The notes: a model not told the origin generated them from the letters alone. Positions 1 through 12,729 are shown, numbered from the stretch's first letter. The stretch: 64,000 nt of DNA from Rhabditophanes sp. KR3021 (GCA_963281155.1 CAUJLY010000003.1:248001-312000); one strand, 5' to 3'. A program made the numbers and translations.

Positions 1-1997
1 TATTAAAAGTGTATGAGATACTATCGGTAAAAGTTTGTCAAAAATGAATAATAAAACAAATTTTAGTGTGTATTCCCAATAAATAAAAACTTAAATGTAT
101 TCAGTTAACAAAAAAATAGAATCGTGAAAATAAGTCTTATGATCAAGTCATTTTAACCAAATAAAAATAGATCCCTTGTATGTAGATGAAAGAGTATTTA
201 TTATTGAGATGCATCGAATGGTGATACATAACAAGGGAATAAACATGATAAAATGATTGAATTATAAACATAAAATAAGTGGCAGGTTTAATTTTCGGAG
301 AAATGACATAAACATATGCATATCTTTCATCTTTTTAATTGAAGGGACATTGAACTTGTTTACGTTACAAAGTGCTCAGATATTTGTGATAGCATGTGAG
401 AAGTGCTTGTATGCACCAACTTTTTAATGATAATATTCATTGTGTCTAAGAAATAGATGAACAATCATTATCACCGGTTACTGGTTCTTAAATACATAAG
501 CGTTGTTGCATGAGATAGAGTACAAAATAATAAATGTTTGATCGCATCCAAAAAAGAGGTTTATTGATAGTTTAAAGATTAAGTTATTGTTGAAAAGCAC
601 CAGACAGAGTGTCTTTATGTATTTAATGTATTAGTTTGTGGAGATATATTATCATAAGATGTGATAGAACAAATTAAATTGTATCAGCTCTCATTTTAAA
701 TATATATCTGACAACATTACATCACTTTTTTCCAGTAATTTATACAGAGACGAAGCTTCTTCTTCGTTGGAGTGGTTTTTGATTTCGGTACAAAAAAGAT
801 ATCAGATAAAAGCTTGCATCAAAGGGTGGTGTGTATGGCAAAAGTTAAAAAATGAATGGAGATAAGATCAAGTATGGTGGTCATTAAAAATATAATGAAA
901 CTGTGTGAAAAGGAAATGTATGAAGGTAAAATGAAATCCTTATTCAAAATATACCATCCGATATAAACTGTCAGAAAAAAGAGGACGTTAATCTTTAATC
1001 ATGATACCGAAAAAATCACGTTTTGGGGTGTATATCTAATGCAAATATTAATTCAATCATTCTTCCAACAACTTGTGATGACTAAAAATAAGAACTTAGG
1101 TAGTGGAAGAGACGATTAATGTGTTGTTTATGAATAAGGAAGTGTTTGATTAATATGTAAAGATCTATATGACACGAATGGATGATTAATGAGGTTGCAG
1201 TTTAGTTTTTGTATTCATAGTATGTTGATTAAATTGTAAAGGTTGTACTTTTGAATTTGACTAAAAAACAACCTTTTTCGATTGTTATTGTTTGGTATGT
1301 TGCGACAAATTTAAAAATGTCAACGAAATTGTAGGTATTATCCGTGATGGAACTTATATTGGTACTATAATATTTGTTATTAATTTGTTTTGTATACTGA
1401 TTGAATGTCAGGTTTTACGGCTGTATAATAGTAATTTACGAAGGTGAATTTTATTCTTTTTAATTTGATAAGCATAAAAAATACATGTAGCAACATCTAA
1501 ATTGACTAGACTTTGGTAGGAAACTAATTTTGATACATAAAAGCTTTAAAATATTTCATTGAAAAGTGGTACTGATCAGTGAATCAGCTGGAATTTGGTG
1601 AATAATAGATGTGTTTGTTTCGTAATTGTATTTATTTTTAAGAGCATATTGGTGACTATGATGTATAGTCAGACATTTTGTAATTTTATCTTTTGAAGAG
1701 ATTAAATTCTAGATTGAAGTAACGTACAATTTACTTATTGCTTTTAAATAAAAGGCAATGCATATTTTACAACAAAAACAATTCAAAAAATAACAGCGGA
1801 ATCTCTTAAACATAAGATAACACTCTAAAAAATAAATAGTATCACTTCAAGATCCGTATTTTTCGGTCATTAAAAATGGCCGCAATTGTGAATAAAAGAG
1901 TACACGTTCGGACAAAAAGCCATCTCACAGCGAAATAATTGGGACGAAATTTGATGAATGTCTTACCTTCAAAATTGTTATCAAAACAACTATAACT
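1..1997. other. Intergenic region upstream of RMI1, no gene seen
   Basis: No convincing coding exon, tRNA or repeat was found. The plus strand is rich in G and poor in C (1141-1200 has 15 G and 4 C), a skew that ends near the first gene. This could reflect transcription in the plus direction, for example a long outron, but nothing else supports that. Confidence 0.4.
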
Positions 1998-3440
1998 ATG
2001 ACTGCCAACGAATCTGAAGTTGGGGTAATTTCCAAGTACTTCTCAGAAAAGTGCCACATCCACTTAAGGAAAGATTGGTTAGAAGAGTGCATCGAAAGGG
2101 TGAAATTGACACAGGTGAGAGTTGTTAATTGATGCCAATAATGATGATTTTGTTTAGATGAATGATGAGGCGAGCCTCAAACTTGCAATCTTCCACCAAA
2201 TATGTTATGCCGACTTCAAGGAAATTGTTGAAAAACCAGACAAATTTCCTTATTCTGCCAGACCTACCACGGGAACGATTCATCTTATTCTGCAAATTGA
2301 AAGTGTCGTAGATATTTTCAAGGGTATTCATGAGACGTTGCTCTTAAAGAAAGGTGATGCATCAAGCACTATTATGGAAATGTTCCTTCAAGAAAATGCG
2401 GAAGAAGAGAACAAAAACAGCAAGATGGGAAAACCAAAAAAGGAAACACGCCGTTTGCTGAAATTGAATCTTACTGATGGGAAAAGGCCTTTCATTGGGC
2501 TGGAGCATCGGAAAGTGGAGTTCCTCAATGCATACATGGTGCCAGGGGTTAAGGTAATTTAAAATTCACAAATTAATTAATTCTTTTTAGATCGCTGTTA
2601 GTGGGAAAACTAGGATGCAAAATAATACACTCATGTTGGAACCTATGAATTGCTACTTTCTTGGAGGATGTGCTACTGGTGGTTTAAATGTTAAGAAAGA
2701 GAATGAGGACCACCGAACATCTAAAGACATCGCCACCTCTGACTTTTTGGCAGACGATATCCATATGGCCACAGCTTTGTCAATCTCTCAATATGAGAAT
2801 GATGTTCATATGGAAACTGCTTTGGAAAACACTTTTGCATCTGGGAATGATGTTCAAATGACAACAGCAATTTCGATCAAGGATGGGAGTGCAATTTCAA
2901 AAAAGACACCTAATGAAAACGATGATTTTTGGAGTGATGCAATCATCTATGGGAAGCCAAAATCTAATCAAACAGATGAAAAGAATTTGAATGTGTTTAG
3001 GATACCAAGTTTGCCTAACTCGGGTCAAAGAAACAAACGCCGTTCAATTCCTTCTTCCAAGCAAACTTTTGCAGACGATACTTTGGTAAGTTAATAAAAT
3101 GAAATACTTGTCATTGAATGATATATTTCAGGAATTTGTACCTTATGACTCTTCAATCAACTCTCCAGTTAAAAAGAGAAACAGACTGGTGGAAGACAGT
3201 GCTCTGAATATCCAAACCTCCACGCCTTTATGCGAATCAAAGAAACATAAACCAATAACGCTTTTTGGAGATTGTGAATTGTCCGCTATCAAGGATGTTT
3301 CCGTGGATGAATTATTTTCAAGTCCGACGATGGTTTTATATGACGCTGATGGGACAAAAGCAACATCAAAGTCGTCCAAAAGTGTAACCTACAACTTCTC
3401 CGACCCAAACGACACAATTGATTGCCACATCTTAGATTGA
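1998..3440 (+). CDS. RMI1: RMI1-like OB-fold protein of the BLM/Top3/RMI complex
   Basis: Four exons give 438 aa: 1998-2114, 2158-2553, 2591-3085, 3132-3440. All three introns have gt/ag ends and are 37-46 nt. The N-terminal part (residues about 8-110) matches the helical domain of RMI1. The following stretch (about 120-200) has the RMI1 OB-fold pattern: KLNLTDGKRPFIGLEHR, then VPGVKIAVSGKTRM, then LEPMNCYFLGG. In other animals RMI1 stabilises topoisomerase III with the BLM helicase to dissolve double Holliday junctions. The C-terminal half is acidic, low in structure and has three degenerate copies of an ND-V/I-H/Q-M-x-TA motif. A second OB fold, present in vertebrate RMI1, was not seen. An AATAAA lies at 3521-3526. 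RIOK3 starts about 300 bp downstream on the same strand. Confidence 0.82.
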
Positions 3441-3728
3441 TAACTTAAAATATTTCTTTATATCCTTTTATAATCATTTACTATTCAAATAACAACTAAA
3501 ACTATCTGCCAAAGTAATTAAATAAAGTTTTTCTAATTGTCTTACTTTTATAAATTGTCTTTTTCTTTTGTACTCAGTATCGTTGTTTATGTAGTGGTGG
3601 AGAGAAGTTACTTTGAACAGATGATTTCAACATCTTTTCGTCGAGTTGCTGGTGATGAAATATTTGCGGACATTTAGATTTTTGAGAAGATCAAAATCAT
3701 TTTAGATTTAACTTTTGTAATGGCTTGT

Positions 3729-3737
3729 CTTTTTTAG
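3729..3737 (+). promoter_or_regulatory. Probable trans-splice acceptor of the RIOK3 gene
   Basis: A T-run ending in AG sits 8 nt upstream of the RIOK3 ATG at 3746, with no in-frame upstream exon. In nematodes this arrangement marks a spliced-leader acceptor. The RMI1 poly(A) signal lies about 200 bp upstream, a spacing compatible with an operon. Confidence 0.45.
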
Positions 3738-3745
3738 GTTTGACG

Positions 3746-5373
3746 ATGGATACTCCTGTTGATGGTGATGTTATTCCAGGTCCTGTTAGTCCAACATTGA
3801 AAAGCACTTATTTACCTTCGCCATGGTCTAAGCCAGCATCATCTACAGCCCTAAAGCTGACTGAAATAATGACGGAGGAAGTCATCTTCAAGATTAGCGA
3901 TCCTGGACAAAGTACTCCCCACCCTCCAACAACAACTCCAACCTCACTTCCTGATGACATGGACCCAGACATCCGCCTAGCCATCGAATTGCAAAAGCAA
4001 TTTGATGCCGAACTGTCTATAGACGACACCGACCACCAAGAAGCTCTTCGTTTGCAAAAGTTATTCGATGAGGAAGTCATCCAAACCTATGACAACCACA
4101 ATTCCCAAGATTATAATGAAGCCAAGAAACTTCAACATGAATGGGATCATGAGGTGATGTTAGAGGGAAAGGAGGACATTAGGTTTGGGGTAGCTAGATA
4201 CAAGTACTCGCATGATGATGAACGCCTCGATAATTTGGATGTCACTGATCTAGACAATGAGGATGATGATGCTGAGAAGAAGTTGGAGCAAATTTATTCG
4301 AACAAAGCTCATCTTTTGAGAGATGGCGGAGAAAGTAAGAAGAGTGACGGTTCTACTCCTACAAAGCACGACATTGAGCTGACTAAAATAAGAAACGCAG
4401 ACAAGACCATGAACTTCGCCATCGGAATGAATGTAGGAGACAGTAGTGACCTTAAAATCAACAACAAAATCTACAACAAACTGAAGCAGTACAGCAAAGA
4501 TGAAATCAAAAGAAGCATCAAAGTAAAGGACAAATCCGAAAAAGCTACTTACGAGCAAGGACTGGACGAAGACACCAGATTAATTATTTTCAAGCAAATC
4601 CAAAAGGAAGAACTTGATTTAGTTGAGGGCATTATTGCCAGTGGAAAGGAAAGCATTGTCTTGCATGGCAGGAAGGCAGATGACCATTTTGCTATCAAGG
4701 TTTACAAAAAGACGCTGTCTGAGTTCAAGAATCGAGGAGACTATGTGAAAGATGATTTTAGGTTCAAGAATCCCCGGAATGTGCTAGAAATCTGGTCCGA
4801 AAAGGAGTACTTGAATCTAAAAAGATTAAACAAAGAAGGCATCAACGCCCCCAACCAATCTTCCACGCCAAAAACGTCATGATAATGAGAATGGTTGGTG
4901 GTGATTCGCCAGCTCTCAAGTTAAAAAACCTCACCTTCGAAGACGAAGACTCGAAGCAGGACATTTTCCAAGATGTCAAACAAATCCTAATTGACATGTA
5001 CAAAAAATGCAAATTAGTCCATGGTGATTTGAGCGAGTTTAATCTATTGTACGATGAGGGCAAGGTATATGTAATCGACGTTTCCCAATCAATGGATCTT
5101 TCTCACCCACGAGCCCTCAATTACCTCGTGCGTGACATCCAAAATGTTCTCAGCTTCTTCACCAACATCGGCACCACTAATCTACCAAGAGCCTCGGAAC
5201 TGTTCGTTCAGATTACTGATTTGGAAATCGACCATCTAAAAGATCTTAATGTTCAGGTAGAGCAATTTGCTGCTATCAACAGGAATGTTAATTTAAAGAA
5301 TGATAAACACAAACCTTCCGATTTTGAAATTAGAGCCATGAAGGAAGACGACAACTATTATGGGCCAATTTAA
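3746..5373 (+). CDS. RIOK3: RIO-family atypical kinase RIOK3, interrupted by one frame break
   Basis: Residues about 75-140 carry three repeats of the type LAIELQKQFD, typical of the RIOK3 N-terminus. The RIO domain follows, with a GKESIVLHG nucleotide loop, the lysine in AIKVYK, the TLSEFKNR motif, catalytic HGDLSEFN and metal-binding IDVSQS. RIOK3 acts in late 40S ribosome maturation and innate signalling in animals. The frame changes at a run of five C (4848-4852): upstream reading ends at 4882, downstream reading continues to 5373. No gt..ag intron fits, and one more base in that run would give a continuous protein of about 542 aa. So this is either a sequence error or a recent null allele. 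RIOK3 is preferred over RIOK1 because of the N-terminal repeats and EFKNR. Confidence 0.85.
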
Positions 5374-5808
5374 ATGTTACAGAGTTGGGAAAGAGTATGG
5401 TTAAATTATATTAATCTTTAATTAATTATTAAGCAAAATGTTTAATTGCAATTGATAAAATCTTTAATAACAGTTTATAAATGTTAACTTTGATGGAATC
5501 TTTAATAACAATTCTTGACAAAAAACCTTAAATTACATTTATTTGACACAAATATTAACTGAAGTTACAACCGTTGTTGTATGCTAAATGAAAAATATTA
5601 TTGTTTCAAGATTAAAGACAACTGGACCAGATATTATTAAATGTGTTCTTTATTAAATAAGTTGACAGTATAAATAATTATTGTTTAAATTAAACTTTAT
5701 TAAACAAAGTTCAATGTTTACAAAAATAATTAAAAAGCAATAAGCCAAAATAAAAGAATCACATTTGTTTGTAAGTTTTTTTACAAAATGCCCAAAATAA
5801 TAAAAAAA
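5374..5808. other. Convergent 3' region between RIOK3 and RNPS1
   Basis: AT-rich sequence between two stop codons facing each other. No further gene is seen; it should hold both 3' UTRs. Confidence 0.5.
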
Positions 5809-6606
5809 TTAATATCTTCTGTCGCGACGTGGAGATCTGCTGTATCTTCGACGGTTTTCTTCACGTCTCATGTTGTTTCCTCCTGAGCGGTTGTATCTGG
5901 GAGAGAAGCGACGGCTTTGAGAGGTTTGTGGTACGGACAAGTCGACGCGAATCTTTTTCCCATCTAACCATGCTCCATGCATATAAGCGATAGCTCGGTT
6001 TGCGTCGGAGGACGTATCAAATTGAATGAAGCAGTAGCCTCTGTGAATGCCGTGGTCGCCTTGCATAGCTGCTGGGAAGTCGATTGCGCTTATACTTCCG
6101 TAGCTTTCGAACAATTCACGAATATGTTCTGAATTGACATTACCAGACAAGTCTCTAATCACAAGTCTTTTATTTTCTCTTTTATCTGAGCGAGGAGATC
6201 TGGAACGGGACCGTCTTCTGTTTGGGGATCTGGATCTTCTAGGTGGGGAGCGTCTTCTTGGTGGGGAGTGAGCGCGTCCGTTTCCTCTGCTGCCTCCGTA
6301 CTCCTTGGTCCCACTGTTCCTAGTATTCTTGGGGGAAACTGAACGGGATCTTCTTACCTTACGATCCCTAGAGTCATTGCGTTTTCCTTTCTTTCCGACC
6401 GAAATACTTGATCCAGTAGAGGCTGTGCTGGAAGAACGTGATGAGCCCGAACGAGACGAACCACTGCTAGAAGTTGATGATTTGTCCCGTTTACGAGACC
6501 GTTCCGATGACTTTGAGGAACCAGAGGAAGAGCTTCTCGAATTAGAACTAGCTTTGCTAGAAGAACGACTGTTGTGCCCAGATTTATCAGAATCATCGGC
6601 ACCCAT
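5809..6606 (-). CDS. RNPS1: RNPS1-like SR-rich RNA-binding protein
   Basis: A single exon of 265 aa from the ATG at 6606 (MGADDSDK). Residues about 1-140 are Ser/Arg-rich, with many SRS and RSRSP segments. One RRM follows, with RNP2 LVIRDLSG and RNP1 RGYCFIQF. The tail is again Arg/Ser-rich (SPRRDRRY). Order and length fit RNPS1, which couples splicing to the exon-junction complex and acts in nuclear speckles. The frame stays open 30 codons upstream of this ATG, but that extension has no SR character. A different one-RRM SR protein cannot be excluded by eye. Confidence 0.78.
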   Translation of the reverse strand: MGADDSDKSGHNSRSSSKASSNSRSSSSGSSKSSERSRKRDKSSTSSSGSSRSGSSRSSSTASTGSSISVGKKGKRNDSRDRKVRRSRSVSPKNTRNSGTKEYGGSRGNGRAHSPPRRRSPPRRSRSPNRRRSRSRSPRSDKRENKRLVIRDLSGNVNSEHIRELFESYGSISAIDFPAAMQGDHGIHRGYCFIQFDTSSDANRAIAYMHGAWLDGKKIRVDLSVPQTSQSRRFSPRYNRSGGNNMRREENRRRYSRSPRRDRRY

Positions 6607-7702
6607 CCTTTCCAAATTAAACTTAATAAATACTCTATAAAACAAAAGATTAAATGACTTTGTATATGCGACAAATATCTGTTTAAATTCAAACACCAAT
6701 TATCGTTGTAGAATGACAACGTGGAACAAGATGTCCTTGATGTTGGTCCGAATGTGATGGACTACAAAAAGTTGTTTATACTCCTATATGCAAATGGGAC
6801 TGGCTAACAAGGCCAGTTGCCCACAAAGTAAATGATAAATAGATAATATGGTTATTTTTGGTAGGGGAAAAATTTATTTGTGCTGGTATATAACAAGATT
6901 AAATTTATTTATACGTATAAACAACTCCCAAATTCATTTTTTCCAATTTTGAATCTTTCAAATTGCTTTATTTACTTTATCATCTGATACCAAGTCATAA
7001 TTCCTTCTTATAAAGACATGGCAATTAAACAACAGTTTTAGTATATCCTAATAAATAATATAACTCACAAAAGTGCATATCATTTTGATCACACATATTA
7101 ACTTCTCACCCTACTAAAACTAAATATCTATGTGTCATCTATAAATATATCTCAACCCGCACCACCACCATCACATCTTCTTTTTCTTTCAATACATAAA
7201 CATTCATCTCTAAATATATATACATTCGATTATTATAACGGACCCCAAAGTCTTATTACCACCCTTACTCACGAAAAATATTATGACACAACTTTTTATA
7301 TTACTCTATAGATGTCTTTTACATGTACAGAACAACCTAATCATTTAGAACACAATTTTGACAGTCTTTTGATTTTGTATAAACCTCAAACTAGTCACCC
7401 CACTAACCAATAATAATCAAACTTTGTCGCTTGATTTACTTTTTTTTGTTAAAATAAAAGACACATCTATCTACATACACCAACATCTATAAACAACCAA
7501 CACTTCATTTAATGTTTTAGGATACTTGATACAATATATTGCAATTTTCGTCATCTTTTAGCTTTCATCTATTTAAATGTATACAGTTATTGTACATATT
7601 AACACAGTAATCCATTTCAGGCCACTAAACAAGTATCCCAACATTTGCAACCACCTTAAACATTAATGTTGGATGCGCCTTTCTAACCAATAAATCCATA
7701 CA
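6607..7702. other. Divergent intergenic region, strongly C-rich on the plus strand
   Basis: No gene seen. The plus strand between about 7080 and 7480 is very poor in G (7141-7200 has 19 C and 1 G). It is the shared upstream region of RNPS1 (minus) and the drebrin-like gene (plus). A TTTCAG at 7615-7620, 82 nt before the next ATG, is a candidate trans-splice acceptor. Confidence 0.45.
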
Positions 7703-9148
7703 ATGTCCGTAAACCTAACAAAACACGAGTCTTCCCTAAATGCAGCTTTCAACAAAGTAGCCTCCTCGAAAGAAGGTGACGAGTGGATTTTACTAGATTA
7801 CGAACCCCAAACAGATGCCCTTAAAGTAGGCGATCAGGGAAGTGATGGCATCACTGAGTTGATTGGTGCTTTCAATACAAGCCATGTTCAGTATGCTTTT
7901 ATTTCGATTAAGGCTAATTCTGCTACTGATCCAAAGATTGTCATGATTCATTGGGTGAGTATGATGACAAACACATTACATTCATTTTTGTATTTTTAGC
8001 AAGGAGAAGGTGTATCTTCATCTCGTATTTATGCAACTACTGGCCATTCAGAGGCGATTCGTTTTTATTTCAAGAAAGTTCACGCACTTATTCACGCTCG
8101 AGATGAAATTGATTTGGATGAGGCCACTATTAGAAAGATTGTTGATAAGTTAGCTGGTGTTAAGGCCGACAACAAAGCCGACGTCACTCAATTTACTGCT
8201 CCTGACAAAGTCAGTTCTGTCTATACGCCAATCAAGCCAAATAGAGACATCAACTTAAATGAACGAAATGCCTTCTGGAGCCAAATAAACAAAGACAAAA
8301 GTGCGGAGCAAGTAAACGACCACAAAATGTCCACCATCAAACAAACTATCAGTAAAGGTCAGGAGGAACGGGATGAAAGGCAGGAAAGGATAAGTTCTGT
8401 TTATCAAGGCATCAAGCCGGCTAGAGATATTAATTTAAGTGAAAGAAATGAATTTTGGAAGAATTTGGATAAAGAAGAAAAAGAGAGTGGAGGTGTTGTT
8501 GAGTCCAAACAAACTCTAATCAAAGGAAGGACTGCGATGTTCGAGCAAAAGATTCATGACTTAGCTCCAACCCATCTCCCTAAAAAAATTGTCCCAGCCA
8601 AGGTCTTCCCACCCGTAGTGATTCATCCTAAACATCAACCACTACACCACCAAGACCCCTTTCCATCTCCTCCCACTAATTTGAATGAAATAAAAGATAG
8701 TTTAGAATCTGTTCCTGCAAATGAACCACAGACTGATGACCAGAATTATATTACATCCAATACTATTCCAATTACAATGACCAAAATTGAACACCTCCCA
8801 CACGAAGCAGTAACTTCGCCAAAAACTGTTCCTGAACCTTCTTTCGAACTAGTCATTCCTGACCCATTACCCACCATAGTTCCCAAACATCCCGAGCAAA
8901 GTTACGTGGACGAGTCAAGGGACGAACCTCCATCCTCCATCCTATCCAAACTAAACCTAAAAGGAACGTGTGCCATCGCCCTGTGGGACTACCAAGCCGA
9001 AGAAGAAAACGAAATTTCGTTCGAGCCAGAAGACATCCTCCAACAAATCGAGCAAATTGACTCTGGCTGGTGGAAAGGTCTCAACCCCAAAGGTTCCTAT
9101 GGAATGTTTCCCTCAAATTATGTTAAATTGCTAGACCAAATTAATTGA
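7703..9148 (+). CDS. DBNL: Drebrin-like actin-binding adaptor (ADF-H plus SH3)
   Basis: Two exons, 7703-7954 and 8000-9148, encode 466 aa. The N-terminal 135 residues form an ADF-homology domain, starting [19 protein letters not shown] and including the strand [10 protein letters not shown]. The middle has two copies of an SSVYxxIKPxRDINLxERNxFW motif (residues about 155-177 and 215-237), then a Pro-rich linker. A C-terminal SH3 domain (about 407-466) shows ALWDYQ, the WW of SGWWKG and the PSNYV motif. This order is that of DBNL/ABP1, which links cortical actin to endocytosis through SH3 partners. The repeated motif probably has a binding role, but that is inference. AATAAA at 9213-9218. Confidence 0.88.
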
Positions 9149-9651
9149 CCCTACTTGCGTGCCTTACCACATTTTTATTTAAATATTTGTTGTATGATTG
9201 ATTAGTGCTTGAAATAAAACCACAGTTAAAAGACCTTTTGATGTGATCGTTAAATATTTGTTGTACATACATCGAAAATACCCTTATCAAATAGGTACAC
9301 TTCGAAATGATGTGGACATTCTTTTGTTAGAGCGTGATTAGTTATTATAGGAAGGTGGTGATTAAAAAGCACCCCACTATCACCTATCCTCCTCAATAAA
9401 AAAAATGAGTCATTAAAAACATCTATCCTCTAAACTCCCTTATCAAGGACCAAAATAAAATTACTCTAATTAAATGCATCCAGTATAGTCTTGCTACGAT
9501 TGTTGTTTGGTGTTAAGTTGGAACTTTGAAATACATAACAACATTCCCTTTTTCGACTACAATAACTTGTTCTATATCTTCAACAGACATTAAACAACCT
9601 TTGGATATATTTGCTTAGACCTCAAGATATAGGGAAGGATATGCCGAAGAA
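9149..9651. other. Intergenic, no gene seen
   Basis: Contains the 3' UTR of the drebrin-like gene (AATAAA at 9213-9218) and the promoter side of the SLC35F5-like gene. A TTGCTTAG acceptor-like site lies at 9612-9619. Confidence 0.4.
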
Positions 9652-11097
9652 ATGTCGACACCAATCCAATCGATGTTGACTAAAAAGTCATTGGGAATGT
9701 TGTTGCTTGTGATTGTTAACTTGTTATGGGTATTTTCGGCTGAAGTTACCAGGGTAAGTGTCATATTTGTGAGATAAATTTATCTAATTGGGCCTTGTAG
9801 TACATCTTTGTAGACTTGGATATGAAAAGGCCTTTGTTGCTGACATACATCAAGTCGTGCATGTTTTCAGTTTATTTATTGAAGTTCCTACTTAAACCAG
9901 ACTCAAAACAAGACTCCCCAGCCTATACCCAGCTACAAGACAACCAACAAGAAGACACTGATTTTGAGGCAGAAGAGTTGGAAGGCCCCGAATTCGAACC
10001 TATTGTCAATGGTAATGAGTCAGAGTATGAGTCAGACACTTCGGTACGGGATGGCCATCGCCGTCGCTCAGTCCGATTTGCTCAAGTCCGTGAAATCAGA
10101 AGGATACCTGAGTCAATTGCCGAGGATGCTAGACGAGCCAGAACATCCTACAGGCCTCCTTCATTTACCTGTTATTGCAAGGTTTCGCCCATGCTTAAAT
10201 ATTCTTTGTATTTTTGCCCATTAGTAAGTGGAATTAATTTGTTGTTGTTAATTAACTTTATTTAAGTGGTTCTTTTCATCGACTACATATCAAGCAGCGT
10301 TAATGTTCTCCTCAGTGTCCTCAGTCAATTTGATATCTGCTTCCTCTTCACTTTTTGTCCTTGCCTTTACAGGTCTTTTTCCAAGGACGAATGCGGACCG
10401 TTTTTCATTTATAAAGCTGGTACTAGTGTTGGCAAATATATTGGGAGTCGCCTTGGTTTCCCAATTTTCAGAATCATTCATAGGGTCCATGCTCGCGTTG
10501 GTCTCTAGTGTAGCGTATGCTATTTATTTGACCGGATTTGCTATTTTAGCACATAAACATGGCAATATTGATATTAATATTTTGTTTGGTATGTTTATTG
10601 GGTGTGAATGATGTGACTAATTTGTTTTGTTTATAGGTGCAATCGGATTGTTTTCGGTGTTTATATGCACGCCGATTATGTTTTTGGTTCATCATTATGA
10701 CATCGAACCACAACTGCCCTTCCCAACAACATATGAGGTTGGGATGATTTTGTTGGCAGGTTTCATCGGATCAGTGTTAGGAGATTATTTGTGGCTAAAA
10801 GCAACAGCTTTGACATCCTCCCTCATTTCATCCTTGTCCATGTCCTTGTCAATACCATTGTCGATGGTGGCGGACTCCTTTTTCAGAGGCAAATTGCCCT
10901 CCCCTATAGAAATGGTAGCAGCCATCCCCATCATGCTGTCCTTCGTCGGGGCAGCTTACTTAAACAAAGAAACAATTAACCTTACCAACAATGCAATCGC
11001 AACCAATACACGACGTGTCCGCAACCGCACCAACAGACCACCCTCTCCCTCGGGTCAACTTCTCCTAAACGACGATGAACCCACCGACGGTGGATGA
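9652..11097 (+). CDS. SLC35F5: SLC35F5-like drug/metabolite-family membrane transporter
   Basis: Four exons (9652-9753, 9801-10223, 10267-10588, 10637-11097) give 435 aa. The protein has about ten hydrophobic segments. Between the second and third lies a long acidic loop ending in RRRSVRFAQVREIRRIP, which matches the corresponding RVRFSNIMEIRQLP-type loop of SLC35F5. The segments WFFSSTTYQAALMF and LTSSLISSLSMSLSIPLSM also match family positions. SLC35F members are DMT-type carriers of uncertain substrate; SLC35F5 is often placed in mitochondria, although no evidence for location is visible here. The tail is basic, then acidic. Confidence 0.85.
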
Positions 11098-11446
11098 ATT
11101 ATTTTGTCCATCCTATTAACCTTAAATCAACAACAAACCATACATATATTCAATTCCAAAAAATTCTATAAACATTGTAAAGTATTATGTATAAAAAAAG
11201 TGTATGTCATTTATTATTTGTAAATACATTATTTGGCTGACCACAATATTAGTCGTTCCAGGCAACATCCTTCAAATGCATTTTTAATTTTAGTTCGATG
11301 AAACAATAAAATTCTTTTTTTGATTGGGAAATGCTAGTTGGTTAAAAAGTAAAGTACTTTTGATGATATCTTGATTTGCTTTTTAATTGTTTGTATATTG
11401 ATGGTGGGGTTTTAGGTAGTTATCAGTAAATTAGATTATTATTAAA
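11098..11446. other. Short intergenic region
   Basis: AT-rich, no gene seen. It separates two same-strand genes by 349 bp. Confidence 0.4.
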
Positions 11447-12496
11447 ATGATTCGGGAAGAAATCGAAAAGACACTGGTTGAGTTGAAAGGCTCTTTGAAG
11501 GATGGTTTGACGAGAAGGCTGAATCTGGATGAGTCGTTGCTTTGTTCGGAGAAGATCGAAGAGGTTAGTGTGTAGTGGTGTCATTAAAAATAAACTTATT
11601 TGCAGTTTTTCAATCACAATGTATTAGGGGGAAAGTATGTCCGGTCCTCATTAATGATCAACCTATTTAATACACTCAAACCAACAGCAACTCCCTTCCA
11701 AGCAAAAAGCGTGATGGAGGTAGCTTGCACCATGGAAATACACCAAGCCTTTCTCTTGATCATTGACGACATCATGGATCAAGCTACAACTCGTCGAAAT
11801 AAACTATGTTGGTTTAGGGTTGCGGGTGTGAATGCTATCAATGATGCCTTAATACTTGACAATTGCGTAGACTTTTTAATCAGACAAGCTATTCCAAATG
11901 CCGATTGTTTGAATCAAATTTTGACCCTAATCAATGAAACTAAATTGAAAACTGCCATCGGACAGATGTTGGATTGCAATTCGTTTGTGGGGAAAGATTT
12001 TAAGTGGGCAAGGTACCAGCAAATTGTTGAATTCAAAACTAGTACTTATACGTTCTTTATGCCATTGAAGATTGCGTTGTTGTTGGGGGAGGTGAGTGTC
12101 GATGAGGTTGTATTGAGGGAGGTTGCGGTCAAGATTGGGTATTTGTTTCAAGCGAGGGATGATTATTTGGATTTGTTTGTGAATGATGATGAAAAAGGGA
12201 AAAGTTCAAATGATGTTAGTGAAGGGAAGTGTACGTGGATTGCCTGCAAAACACTTGAGTTGCTCGATCAAGACGAGGTCCAAAGGCAAACATTTGTTGA
12301 CAATTATGGGAAGAAAGATGAGGATTGTATAAAGGTGTGTTTGCAAATAATCAACCATCTTAACATCCAACATCACTTCATCCAATTCCAACAACAATAC
12401 CAAAAAGAAATAAGAGCCGAAATCGGCAAATTAGACCCATCCCTCCAAATGGTTCTCCACCAACTCCTCAAAACCATAATTAATAGAATAAAATGA
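11447..12496 (+). CDS. FDPS: Farnesyl diphosphate synthase-like prenyltransferase
   Basis: Two exons (11447-11563, 11606-12496) encode 335 aa. The first Asp-rich motif is DDIMD (93-97), followed by the paired Arg in TTRRNKLCW. A conserved Lys-Thr lies in EFKTSTYTFF, and the second Asp-rich motif is ARDDYLDLF (D224, D225, D228). These residues bind Mg-diphosphate and the allylic substrate when IPP and DMAPP are condensed to FPP, which feeds prenylation, dolichol and ubiquinone. Length and the basic C-terminus (NRIK) fit FPP synthase rather than GGPP synthase. The residue four before DDIMD is Leu, where many animal FPP synthases have Phe; the position before that is Phe. Confidence 0.88.
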
Positions 12497-12729
12497 GGAT
12501 ATATCTACCTTCTTACATACATTCAACCGCTCCCATTGAACATTATATTTCTAACAAGCTTGCTTCTTCTCTTTATAACTTAATCTTAAATAAAATGTGA
12601 CAGCCTCTAACTTTTTGTGTGACAGCATTAACTATATTTATTTATATAAAGAGTAAGTATTTATCATAAGTAGAAGAAGTCAATTTTAAATAGTTAAAGT
12701 TTGTGTATTACTTTTTGAGGTGTGCAAAA

